In this document: positions 54,841-63,967 of the stretch, one piece after another | Layout: each line of letters begins with the position of its first letter | Position numbering within the stretch: the stretch's first letter is position 1 | NCBI GenBank assembly: GCA_029820945.1 | Contig: JALGUJ010000004.1 | Span: 22,520 to 86,519, forward strand | DNA: 64,000 nt | Direction of reading: 5' to 3' | Origin: Candidatus Zipacnadia bacterium | Lineage (GTDB): Bacteria; Armatimonadota; Zipacnadia; Zipacnadales; UBA5352 | Notes under the pieces: generated by a model | What the model was told of the DNA's origin: nothing | Seen by the model: only the letters and a program-made list of their open reading frames with translations | The model's database searches: none | Position numbers and translations under genes: made by a program

Positions 54841-55803
54841 GTGGATAAGGTCCGCTGCGCCCTGATCGGCGCCGGTAGCATGGCCAATAGCGTGCACTAC
54901 CCGTCTCTGGCCGAGATGGATGACGTCGAGATGGTCGGCCTGTGCGACCTCGTCGAGGACAAGTGCCACGCCACGGCCGACAAGTTCGAGATCGAGTACC
55001 GCACCTCGGACTACAAGCAGATGCTCGGGGATCTGGACCCGGATGCGGTCTGGGTGCTGATGCCCCCACACCATCTGTTCGACATCGTGACGCACTGCCT
55101 GAGCGAGGGCTTCAACGTCTTCATCGAGAAGCCGCCGGCGATCACCAGCTATCAGGTGCGGGCCTTCGCGCAGCTCGCGGACCGGAGCAACTGCCTGACC
55201 ATGACCGGCTTCAACCGCCGCTTCATCCCGCTGCTGCAGCAGTGCCGGGAGAAGGTGCTCGAGCGCGGGAACATGATCCAGGCAGTGAGCACATTCTACA
55301 AGTGGCACCCCGGTGGGGCCTACTACGGAGGCGCCGTCGATATCCTCTACTGCGACGCCATCCACGCCGTGGACACGCTGCGCTGGATGGGCGGGGACGT
55401 GGAGGAGGTCGTCTCGGACATCAAGTTCAACGGGCGCGAGTTCGAGACGAGCTGGCTGGCCCTGACCCGCCACACCTCCGGCTGCACCGGCGTGCTGCTG
55501 ACGAACTGGATGGTCGGCGGCCGCGTGCACCAGTTCGAGATGCACGCACGGGGCATCTCGGCCTTCTGCAACCCCGAAGAGAGCGGCGGAGCGGTGCTGC
55601 ACATCGACGGCGAGTTGAACGCCGAGGAGATCGGCACCACGGAGGCCGCGGATAGCGACGAGCGGCACCACTACTACGGCTTCTTCGGCGAGAACCGGCA
55701 CTTCATCGACTGCATCAAGGAGAACGTAGAGCCGGAGACCTGCTTCGCCGACGCGACGAAGACGATGGAGCTGGCCGACCGGATCTACGGGAACCAGATA
55801 TAA
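54841..55803 (+). CDS. Gfo/Idh/MocA family oxidoreductase (paralog of preceding gene)
   Basis: VDKVRCALIGAGSMANSVHYPSLAEMDDVEMVGLCDLVEDKCH...NVFIEKPPAITSYQVRAFAQLADRSNCLTMTGFNRRFIP. Confidence 0.93.
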   Translation: MDKVRCALIGAGSMANSVHYPSLAEMDDVEMVGLCDLVEDKCHATADKFEIEYRTSDYKQMLGDLDPDAVWVLMPPHHLFDIVTHCLSEGFNVFIEKPPAITSYQVRAFAQLADRSNCLTMTGFNRRFIPLLQQCREKVLERGNMIQAVSTFYKWHPGGAYYGGAVDILYCDAIHAVDTLRWMGGDVEEVVSDIKFNGREFETSWLALTRHTSGCTGVLLTNWMVGGRVHQFEMHARGISAFCNPEESGGAVLHIDGELNAEEIGTTEAADSDERHHYYGFFGENRHFIDCIKENVEPETCFADATKTMELADRIYGNQI

Positions 55804-55825
55804 GTTCGCCGCGCGGACGAATCGC

Positions 55826-55856
55826 GGGGCGCCCGCAAGGTGCGGGCGCCCCTTCG
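55826..55856 (+). terminator. terminator-like hairpin after the second oxidoreductase
   Basis: Perfect 11-bp stem GGGGCGCCCGC-AAGGT-GCGGGCGCCCC (55826-55852), short TT tail. Confidence 0.6.
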
Positions 55857-56038
55857 CGTTCCTATTGCCGTCCTCACTTGGGTTGGACGAAGCGAGGCAC
55901 GGGCACGGTGCCCTTACCCTCATCCTGCAGATCGGCCGTTGTCATCCACCTATTCACGTCGTTGCCGTGGCCGTCATCCTGTCCGGGCCGAAGGGCCGGC
56001 ATCCTGTGCATCCTGTTCCCCTTGCCGTTCCCGTCGGC

Positions 56039-57916
56039 CTACTGCGCCGCGGTGAACACGTGCTCGGGTACCAGCGCGACGGTGGGCGGCAGGCCCGTGC
56101 CCATGGACAGGCGCACGTCCTCCAGCGTCAGGCCCGTGTCGGCCCGCGCGATCTCCAGCGCCCACGTCTCCCCCGCGTGCTCGCCGGCCTCGACCTCAAC
56201 CGAGACGCTCTCTTGGGTCGGCGTGGTCTGTCCGGTCGCCACCATCTCGCCGGCGGGGTCGTAGACGTTCAGGCGCGCGGTCTCCTGTTGGAAGCCCCGC
56301 ACGTTCACCGTGAATGTCTCCAGCCCGGCCGGCACCGCGATGTAGAGCCGCTCCACCGCGCCGATGATGCCGGCCTGGCCGGCGTAGACGGCCACGGGGA
56401 CGTTCGCGCGCGTCAGAGAGTAGGCGGAGCCGCCAGCCGACAGCACGCAGGCGTAGATGCCGCCATCCTCGGGCGTGAAGCCGATGACCGCCTCCTCGCC
56501 GAAGGGCTCGGAGCCGCTGTCGATCTCCGCCCAGGTCATGTCGTGGATCGCCCACTCGAGGTCGTTCTCATTGCTGCCTACCGGGTGGATCTGCAGCGCC
56601 ATCTCGACGGGCTGTCCGGCCGCGGCGTTGAGCAGCAGCATGTTGGTGCGCCGCAGCTTGACGAGCGGGAACTCGACCATCTCACCCGTAACCTCGGGGC
56701 CGACGAGGCCCGCATCGCCGGTGCCGATGCCGCCGAAGGCCCATGGGTCCGGCGTCTCGCGTGCCTCATGCTGTTTCTCGAACTCGCCGGCCGAGATCGC
56801 CGCATTTGCCCACGCGAACCACTGGAAGTACGCCGGGTGGTCCTCGGCGTACTTGGGGCCCTCGTAGAAGACCCAGTAGCCGTCGGTGAGCTCGGAGATC
56901 ATGACCGCATTCTTGCCCGAGTACTCCGGGTCGGCCCCCGACACAGCCGGGTCGATGCCGCCGGTGTAGAAGTGCGGCAGGCCGATCTCCCTCACCGTCG
57001 CCATGCGCTGGTCCAGCGCCCTGCGGCCCTGGGACAGCGCGCCGGACTGAGGCAGGAAGCTCGTGCGCCGGCCGTAGGTGACGGCGTCGGCGAAGATCAA
57101 GGGCGCGCGCTCGCTCGTCCACTCGGGGAATGCCGCCTCCAGAATGAAGCGCGAGCCAGGCGCCGGATAGATGCAGAACTGGAAGTCAGGATCGATCTCG
57201 TCCACGGCCTCGCGCAGGGCCCGGCAGCGCTCGCGCCAGTGGCCGATCTGCCACGCGTCAAACTCGTCGTGCAGCTCCTCGTCCACCAGCCACTGGTAGC
57301 GGTTCTCGGGCGCCAGCTCGGGGATCTCCACGCCCTGCGCCTCGGCGAACATGTCCAGCGTCATCCGGTCGTAGGACAGGTCGTAGAGCGTGCCCGACAT
57401 GCGCGGGCCCTTGGCGTAGTTCTCGTAGTCGAGGAAGACTCCCAGCAGATGTGGGTTCTGGGCGCTGATCCGGGCGTATTCGAGGATGTACCGATTGGTC
57501 CACTCCCAGAACTCGTCGGAGCAGGGGCTCCACAGGGGCTGCTCGCCCCCATCGCGCCAGACGAGCATCCTGCCCTCCGCCTGGGCGGCATCGGGCACGC
57601 CCAGCGACCCGCGCATCCAGACCTGGTGATAGATTCCGTACTTCTGGCACCACTGCGTCACCTGCCGGACTGCGTCCAGATCGTCATAGCCGCGGCGGGG
57701 CGAGTAGACGTTGAAGCCGGCCTCGGCCGCCTCCTGCACCATCCACTCCTCGGTGGTCCAGCCTGCGACCGGCTGCATCACCTTGTCCACGACGATCTTG
57801 AACTTCACGCTCCTGCCCAGGTCCTCGCGGGCGACCGGCTGTGCGATGCATCCGGCGGACGCCAGCAGAGCGAGAAGGGCTGTCACCATGACGACGCCAT
57901 TCCTCGGAGCTTCCAT
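56039..57916 (-). CDS. secreted glycoside-hydrolase-like/hypothetical protein
   Basis: Lipoprotein-like signal (LLALLASAGCIAQP); NPHLLGVFLDYENYAKGPRMSG, EIDPDFQFCIYPAPGSRFILEAAFPEWTSERAPLIFADAVTYGRR. Start after AGGGAGAG. Confidence 0.6.
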   Translation of the reverse strand: MEAPRNGVVMVTALLALLASAGCIAQPVAREDLGRSVKFKIVVDKVMQPVAGWTTEEWMVQEAAEAGFNVYSPRRGYDDLDAVRQVTQWCQKYGIYHQVWMRGSLGVPDAAQAEGRMLVWRDGGEQPLWSPCSDEFWEWTNRYILEYARISAQNPHLLGVFLDYENYAKGPRMSGTLYDLSYDRMTLDMFAEAQGVEIPELAPENRYQWLVDEELHDEFDAWQIGHWRERCRALREAVDEIDPDFQFCIYPAPGSRFILEAAFPEWTSERAPLIFADAVTYGRRTSFLPQSGALSQGRRALDQRMATVREIGLPHFYTGGIDPAVSGADPEYSGKNAVMISELTDGYWVFYEGPKYAEDHPAYFQWFAWANAAISAGEFEKQHEARETPDPWAFGGIGTGDAGLVGPEVTGEMVEFPLVKLRRTNMLLLNAAAGQPVEMALQIHPVGSNENDLEWAIHDMTWAEIDSGSEPFGEEAVIGFTPEDGGIYACVLSAGGSAYSLTRANVPVAVYAGQAGIIGAVERLYIAVPAGLETFTVNVRGFQQETARLNVYDPAGEMVATGQTTPTQESVSVEVEAGEHAGETWALEIARADTGLTLEDVRLSMGTGLPPTVALVPEHVFTAAQ

Positions 57917-58039
57917 GGTCATCTCTCCCTGTGCGCGGGCGGCCCGGACCCGGCCCGGATTGCGCGTGAGTCTGCTCTATAGCGCTTCTTCGCGGTCCAC
58001 CGGGTCTTCCCCTGCGGCCGCTGCCGGACTGTGCCCCTC

Positions 58040-58072
58040 AAAGAAGAAGGGGCCTCGATGCGGGGCCCCTTC
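58040..58072 (-). terminator. intrinsic terminator of the VIT/VWA gene
   Basis: GAAGGGGCC (58046-58054) / GGCCCCTTC (58064-58072); minus-strand tail TTCTTTGAG. Confidence 0.75.
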
Positions 58073-58096
58073 CGTCCTGCATTGCTGGCGCGGCGG

Positions 58097-60823
58097 TCAG
58101 CGCGTCGCCAGGAAGGCGATCAGGTTGATGCCCTGCGCCCAGGCCGGAGTGAGGTCGGCGTTCACCTGACCGGTCCATCCCTCGGCCATGTCGGTGGTGC
58201 TGATCACCCCGACGAGCCGGTCGCCGACGTAGATCCCACGCAGGTCGGGGGCGCCGATGTCGTAGACCGTGGCCTCCGCCCGGAAGAGCGGGTGGTCGGC
58301 GGGCAGGCTGCGGATCTCGATGTCCCACTCCTCGATGTGCAGGGCCGCGCGGAGGCGATCGGGGGATGCGCCCACGCCGTCGAAGATCACGAAGCCGCCG
58401 TCCTCGACGAACGCGCGCAGGGCCTGGACCTCGTCCTCGGTCGGCGCGGCGGTGCCGGGACTGAGATACACCGCCTTGAGGTCCATCCCCTCGGGCGGAG
58501 CAGCCAGATCGGCGACGGCGATGGCCCGGCGGTACACCATGCCGATGGGCACGGAGACCTGCTTGGACGCGGCGGAGGCCAGATTGGTCAGCTCCCGCAG
58601 GCGCGCCTCCTCCTGGCCCTCGAACAGGCCGGCGGCCACCATGGCCTCATCGGCGTCACCCAGGCACAGGTTCGGAGTGACCGCGATGATAGTCTCATCG
58701 ACCTCGGCCCCCTCGGGGCCCGGGATGTCGGTCGCGACCCATTCGAGCTCTCCAGCGGCGCGCGGGCCCATGACCCCGGCGGTCACCCGCCCCGCCGTGG
58801 GCGCAGCCTGCGGCGCGGCCGGCGCGAGGCTGCGAGAGAAGTGCGCAGCGCCACGGAAGGCGCCGCCGAGCGCCTTCGCCTCGTCCGCGGGCCCGAACAC
58901 GCCCTCGTAGCTCACGCCCTCGGGCATGGGCAGGGGCTGGTGGATGGTGCGCAGCTCGCCGTCCTCGCGCACGATCGTCTCCTCCACCGCGACAAAGGCC
59001 GTGTACGCGGACATCAGGCGGAACTCCAGCGCCAGGTCGGTGACCTGCTTGACGATCTCCGGCTCCTCGCCGTGGAACATCCGGTCCATGAGGTCCTTGA
59101 TGCGCGCTCGCGCCCACAGGGATGCCAGCGCGTCATTGCGTGGCTCCTCCACCGGCAGCTCGACCGGGAGCTCGCGCGACCAGCTCTCGCCCGCGATGTT
59201 CCCCTGCACCGTGATGGTGGCCGCGCCAGGCTCGGCGTAGCGGCCGTGCACGATGACGGGCTGGTCGGCGAACAGATCGGGAATCGTGGACGGGTACATG
59301 TCGGCCACCTGCAGGCCGCCCCAGTCGATGGTGATGTCCAGCAGGAAGGGCCGCGCGATGCGGTCGTAGAAGCGCTCGACCACCTCCGTGGTGTCCTCGT
59401 CCGGCCGCACGTACTGCACCACGCCGCGGCCGGCCTCGGCCATGCGCTCGAGCAGGTAGCGGTTCACCGAGGTCCCGACGCCGAACGAGAACAGCCGCGC
59501 CTCGCCGATCTTGTCCTCGATGGCCGCGAGTATCTCCGTCTCGTTCCCGATGTAGCCGTCGGTCATGAAGGACACGATGCGCACGCGCTCGGGGTCGGGA
59601 GGGTAGTCCAGCGCGGCCTTGATGCCCTCGATCATCATGGTGCCGCCGGAGCCCTGCATCCGGTCAATGTAGAGCAGGCCGCGCCTGATGCTCTCCGGCG
59701 TGTTGTGCAGCGGCTCCTCGGAGAGCTGCGAGGCGGCCTCGGAGAAGCGGATCACGCGGAAGGTGTCGTCGGGCTGCATGTGGGTGATGCACTTGCGCAT
59801 CGCCTGCTTGGCCTTGGAGATGGGCTCGCCGCTCATGGAGCCCGAGCAGTCAACGACGAAGACCATCTCCTTGGGCGTGATCTCGCCCACCTCGAACTCG
59901 GCCTTGGGCTGGATCATGAGCGAGAAGAACCCGCCGGTGTCGCCCTCGCGGTGGGCCAGCAGCGCCATCTCAGGCCTCTCGCCGGCCACGTCCCACTCCA
60001 GCATGAAGTCCTTGTTGGGGATGGTGTCGAAGGGCTTCAGCGTGATCTCGGCGTGGCTCCGCTCGCCGCCGGTGACCTCGACCTCATGGGAGCGGCAGCG
60101 GAGGTCCTGGATGGGCACGCCCGCGTCCAGATCGACGCTGAGCGCGATGTCGTGGCCGCTGCGCTCGCCGGGCTCGAGCACGGGAGGCGTGATGCGCGAG
60201 GCATCGGGGACCTGGTCGGTGTCGGGCGCCCAACCCCCGGCGGTGCGGCCGGTGGGCCGGCCGGGAATGAAGCGCGGGCCGACCACCATGGGGAAGCTGA
60301 ACTTGTAGGTGCCGTGATCGTACTTGAGGTCCTGGACGTAGTGGATCTCGATGTTGATCTCGGCGCCCGGAGTGATGTTCGCGACCGACTGCGTGAAGAT
60401 GTTGGGGCGCTCCTGCTCGAGCAGGCCGGCGGTCTGCCCCGCCTCGCGCGCCTCCTCGTAGATCTCGCGCGCCTCCTCCCGCGGCTTGATCAGGCCGCGG
60501 ATCGTTCGGTCGCCAATATGCATCGTCATGTCCTTGACCGCCGCATTCTGCGGCAGCGGGAACACGTACACCGCCTCGATGGTGTCCTCGAACGGGTTCG
60601 CGAAGGTCTGCGTCACCGCAACGTGCGCGACCATGCCGGCTATCTCGGCCCTGACGTCCGTGTGCTGGAGTGGGAACTCCAGCAGCTCGTCAGCGTCGGT
60701 GATGACCCGCAACGTGCCCTGGGTTACCTCCTGCTCGTCCGCCGGGGAGACCGGACCGCCCATCAGCATCACACCAACAGTCAGCAGGCTCAGCGCGCCC
60801 GTACTCAACAGCTTCGCCTTCAT
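58097..60823 (-). CDS. VIT domain plus von Willebrand factor A domain protein with DUF4159-like C-terminus
   Basis: VTQTFANPFEDTIEAVYVFPLPQNAAVKDMTMHIGDRTIRGLI (VIT); EMVFVVDCSGSMSGEPISKAKQAM (VWA MIDAS); C-term AFVEDGGFVIFDGVG...HPLFRAEATVYDIGAPDLRGIYVGDRLVGVIST...GINLIAFLAT. Confidence 0.85.
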   Translation of the reverse strand: MKAKLLSTGALSLLTVGVMLMGGPVSPADEQEVTQGTLRVITDADELLEFPLQHTDVRAEIAGMVAHVAVTQTFANPFEDTIEAVYVFPLPQNAAVKDMTMHIGDRTIRGLIKPREEAREIYEEAREAGQTAGLLEQERPNIFTQSVANITPGAEINIEIHYVQDLKYDHGTYKFSFPMVVGPRFIPGRPTGRTAGGWAPDTDQVPDASRITPPVLEPGERSGHDIALSVDLDAGVPIQDLRCRSHEVEVTGGERSHAEITLKPFDTIPNKDFMLEWDVAGERPEMALLAHREGDTGGFFSLMIQPKAEFEVGEITPKEMVFVVDCSGSMSGEPISKAKQAMRKCITHMQPDDTFRVIRFSEAASQLSEEPLHNTPESIRRGLLYIDRMQGSGGTMMIEGIKAALDYPPDPERVRIVSFMTDGYIGNETEILAAIEDKIGEARLFSFGVGTSVNRYLLERMAEAGRGVVQYVRPDEDTTEVVERFYDRIARPFLLDITIDWGGLQVADMYPSTIPDLFADQPVIVHGRYAEPGAATITVQGNIAGESWSRELPVELPVEEPRNDALASLWARARIKDLMDRMFHGEEPEIVKQVTDLALEFRLMSAYTAFVAVEETIVREDGELRTIHQPLPMPEGVSYEGVFGPADEAKALGGAFRGAAHFSRSLAPAAPQAAPTAGRVTAGVMGPRAAGELEWVATDIPGPEGAEVDETIIAVTPNLCLGDADEAMVAAGLFEGQEEARLRELTNLASAASKQVSVPIGMVYRRAIAVADLAAPPEGMDLKAVYLSPGTAAPTEDEVQALRAFVEDGGFVIFDGVGASPDRLRAALHIEEWDIEIRSLPADHPLFRAEATVYDIGAPDLRGIYVGDRLVGVISTTDMAEGWTGQVNADLTPAWAQGINLIAFLATR

Positions 60824-60953
60824 CGCCGGTGCCCCTCCACGGTCGGTTTCGGGCCTGAGCCCGCCCCACCTGCGTCTGCTGGTAGGACGGCTCCGGACGA
60901 TTGCGTGTTCCCGCGTGGGGCAGGTCATTGGACGGAGAGAGATGCGAGAGGTG

Positions 60954-60982
60954 TTGTCGTCAGGCTCAACATGAGGTATACT
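60954..60982 (+). promoter_or_regulatory. sigma-70-type promoter of the pilin-like gene
   Basis: TTGTCG (60954-60959) - 17 nt - TATACT (60977-60982). Confidence 0.75.
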
Positions 60983-61022
60983 TGATATTAAGGTTCAAAA
61001 CGCCATAAGGAGGTGCTGTAAT

Positions 61023-61670
61023 ATGCGTCGAGGGTTCACTCTCATCGAGCTGCTGGTCGTGATCGCGATCATCGCCATTCTGGCGGCGATTCTGTTCCCC
61101 GTCTTCGCCCGCGCTCGGGAGAAGGCTCGACAGACGTCATGTCTGAACAACGTGAAGGAGACGATGCTGGCGGTCCTGATGTACGCCCAGGACTACGACG
61201 AGACGTTTAACCGTATCGCCAACAGCGGCATGACCGGCTACACCCTCCCCAACGGAAGCACCTACACCGGCGGCTACATGCTCTGGCACTCGATGCTCTA
61301 CCCCTACACGAAGAACTACCAGATCTGGAGCTGCCCCAGCGACAACTACCGCTATGCCGGCAACTACACGGGCGGCGGCAGCTACGGGATCAACAGCATG
61401 AATGCCGGCGACCTGATCGCGGACCACAAGGCCCCGGCCCAGACCTTCTTCTTCGCCGACTCTGAGGGCGGCGACTCATACAACATCGACGGCGACGACG
61501 CGGACGCCGAACCCATTGGCGACGGCCACGAGATCCCCGGGCGCCACAACGAAGGTGCGAACATCGGCTTCGAGGACGGGCACGGCAAGTGGATGCAGCA
61601 GAGCTCGATCCCGCACCGGAGTTCGAGTAGCCGCTTCTGGAACGGCGAGTACGAGGGCAGCAATCCTTAA
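61023..61670 (+). CDS. prepilin-type N-terminal cleavage/methylation domain protein (DUF1559 / H-X9-DG-like)
   Basis: [56 protein letters not shown]-term region [19 protein letters not shown]. Confidence 0.93.
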   Translation: MRRGFTLIELLVVIAIIAILAAILFPVFARAREKARQTSCLNNVKETMLAVLMYAQDYDETFNRIANSGMTGYTLPNGSTYTGGYMLWHSMLYPYTKNYQIWSCPSDNYRYAGNYTGGGSYGINSMNAGDLIADHKAPAQTFFFADSEGGDSYNIDGDDADAEPIGDGHEIPGRHNEGANIGFEDGHGKWMQQSSIPHRSSSSRFWNGEYEGSNP

Positions 61671-61701
61671 CCTATCTGCTCTGTATCGTACCGCGCACTG
61701 C

Positions 61702-61730
61702 CGGGCCCCCGCGACCGCGAGGGCCCGTTT
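61702..61730 (+). terminator. intrinsic terminator of the pilin-like gene
   Basis: CGGGCCC ... GGGCCCG (61702-61727) with internal CGCG/CGCG, followed by TTTACTT. Confidence 0.8.
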
Positions 61731-61748
61731 ACTTCCGGCGCTCGACGC

Positions 61749-62435
61749 TCACGCGGGCAGCTCGGGGAAGTCGGTCAGCGTGCTGCGCCGCCACAGCACG
61801 AAGCGTTCCGTCTCGGTGCCACCCTCTTCCTGGGTGCGCTCCAGCTTCGCCATGCGGTCGCGGATGCGCGGGAGCATCTCCACCTGCGTCGTCTGGCTCA
61901 GCCACGCCTCGGCCTTGCGCGCCGCGTACGGCGTCACATCCACCTCGATCGAGGGCCCCATGCGCTCGTGGCCGTGGTAGATGAACACCAGCGGCACCGC
62001 GTACGGCTCGCCGTGGTCGGCGAGGATGTTCTCGGAGGCCTGCCAGACGATCTCGTCGGTCATGTCGTGGACCGCGACGTGGTCGCTGTTCCGGTCATCC
62101 GGGCCGAGCGTGAAGAGCGCCTGCGGCCGGTGCCTGCGGATCTGCTCGATCAGCAGCCTCGTGAGCTTCCATTCATGGCGCACGCCCTGGTCGGGCCAGC
62201 CGAGGAAGACGCGCTCGGAGATGCCCAAGATCTCGTCGCAGGCCGCCGCCTCCTGCTTGCGCAGATCGGCGATGGTCTCGGCCCACTCCGCGCGGCAGTA
62301 GCCGGCGTTCCCCTCCGAGATGGTCACCACAACCACCTCGCAGCCGGCGTCGGACATCGCCGCGATGGTCCCGGCCATGAGGATCTCGTCGTCGGGGTGC
62401 GCCCCCCAGATCATGATGCGGTCGTAGGTCTGCAT
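61749..62435 (-). CDS. PIG-L family deacetylase
   Basis: RIMIWGAHPDDEILMAGTIAAMSDAGCEVVVVTISEGNAG...PQALFTLGPDDRNSDHVAVHD. Confidence 0.93.
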   Translation of the reverse strand: MQTYDRIMIWGAHPDDEILMAGTIAAMSDAGCEVVVVTISEGNAGYCRAEWAETIADLRKQEAAACDEILGISERVFLGWPDQGVRHEWKLTRLLIEQIRRHRPQALFTLGPDDRNSDHVAVHDMTDEIVWQASENILADHGEPYAVPLVFIYHGHERMGPSIEVDVTPYAARKAEAWLSQTTQVEMLPRIRDRMAKLERTQEEGGTETERFVLWRRSTLTDFPELPA

Positions 62436-62558
62436 GGCACACGGCCTCCTTCTCACTCAGAGACGGCAACAGAAGCGACGACGGGCATAACGGTACATGC
62501 GAGCAATTCGCCAGACGGGATGCTCACCCGGACGGCCCCCCGCCGGCGGGCAGGGCCC

Positions 62559-63812
62559 CTACTCAATCCCCCGGTGCTCGTTCAGCTCGTCCTGAACCGC
62601 CGACACGGCGCCAGAGGCGACGTCCGCGACCCGGACCGGCGCGCCCGCGTGCGAGGACTCGAGGATCGCCCACGCCGCCGCCAGGTCCTCCAGCCCCTCG
62701 TCGCCGCTCAGCTCCGGCTCGCCGCCCGTGGCGATGGCGGTCAGGAACTGGTGCGTCTCGAGGGCGAAGGGGTCCTCGAGCGGCAGCGGGAACTCCCGCG
62801 CCTGCGTGGCCGGATCCGCCTGGGCCCGATAGACCTGCACCGCCGGCGTGCGTGAGCCGTCATCGAGGATGACGTCCCCCTCCTTGAGGCAGCCGCGCGT
62901 GCCGTAGATGGCCCGACCGCCGGGAAGGCCGATCAGCTCCCCGTGCCCCGCAGCGGAGAAGCCGAGCACGCCCAACGCGCCACTCACGAACTGCAGGTGC
63001 GCGAAGAAGGTGTCATCGGCGTCCGCCTCGATCTCCTCGATCACCCGCCCCCTGCCATCGTACTCCCGCCGGATCGGCTCGAGCGTGCGCGCGACGGCGG
63101 AGACGGTGTCGATCTCGCCGGCGACCTGCCGCGCCCAGTCCATCAAATGCGGGCCGAAGTCCACGCTCACACCGCCTCCGCCCAGCCGTTCGTGCCGCCA
63201 CGGCGTGTGCGCCAGGACGACGTCCGGGCTCCACTCGGCCGTGCCCACGCTCACGCTCAGCACGAGCTGCGGCTCGCCCAGCAGGCCGCTCCGAGCCGCC
63301 CACGCCGAGGCCCGGGCGTGCGGGCGAAAGCGCGCGTTCTCGAGCACGAAGAGCGTCCGGCCCGCCCGCTCGGCGGCCTCGATCATGCGCCGCGCCGCGC
63401 GCACCGTGACGGCCACGGGCTTCTCGACCGCCACATGCTTGCCAGCCTCCAGCGCCTTGATGGCGATCCAGTGGTGCGTGGAATGCGTGGTCAGGACGTG
63501 AGCTGCGTCGATGGGCGCCTCGGCCAGCATGCGGTCGATGTCATCGTAGACCTCGACCTCGCCGTCGTGCAGGTCACTGACGTACATGTGCGGCGCGCCC
63601 AGGGGATCGCCGGGGCTGGTGGAAGCGGGCGGGCGCGGCGGCGGGCCCTCCCCGCGTCTGCGAAAGCGCAGCGCGTCCTCGATGTTGCGCGCCATCAGCG
63701 CCGTGACGCGGAAGTCCTCATAGCCCGCCTCGCGCAGCAGCTTCATCCCGCGCAGGTGCGCCGGCAGAATGCGCGCGCAGCCGATGACCCCGAGCCGGGT
63801 CTCGCCGCCCAT
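62559..63812 (-). CDS. Gfo/Idh/MocA family oxidoreductase
   Basis: TRLGVIGCARILPAHLRGM...AHVLTTHSTHHWIAIKALEAGKHVAVEKPVAVTVRAARRMIEAAERAGR. Confidence 0.92.
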   Translation of the reverse strand: MGGETRLGVIGCARILPAHLRGMKLLREAGYEDFRVTALMARNIEDALRFRRRGEGPPPRPPASTSPGDPLGAPHMYVSDLHDGEVEVYDDIDRMLAEAPIDAAHVLTTHSTHHWIAIKALEAGKHVAVEKPVAVTVRAARRMIEAAERAGRTLFVLENARFRPHARASAWAARSGLLGEPQLVLSVSVGTAEWSPDVVLAHTPWRHERLGGGGVSVDFGPHLMDWARQVAGEIDTVSAVARTLEPIRREYDGRGRVIEEIEADADDTFFAHLQFVSGALGVLGFSAAGHGELIGLPGGRAIYGTRGCLKEGDVILDDGSRTPAVQVYRAQADPATQAREFPLPLEDPFALETHQFLTAIATGGEPELSGDEGLEDLAAAWAILESSHAGAPVRVADVASGAVSAVQDELNEHRGIE

Positions 63813-63967
63813 CGCTCTTACCCTCCCTCGCGTCGGCAGCGGGTACTTCGCCGCCGGGACGCTCGGGCCTCTCGCGCCCGCGGGATGCTCGACGACGCAG
63901 GAGCAGGTCCGCACGCGTCCGTGCGCGAAGGGGCCAACGCGGACGAGGTCACGACCGGAGGTCACCG

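Noticed and set aside
55865-57982. 705-aa plus-strand ORF opposite the 56039-57916 gene
   Set aside because: Shadow ORF; minus strand has signal peptide and protein-like sequence.
58031-60985. 984-aa plus-strand ORF opposite the VIT/VWA gene
   Set aside because: Antisense shadow ORF of a well-supported minus-strand gene; composition rich in H/R/D/G/L typical of reverse reading of high-GC coding sequence, no recognisable domain.
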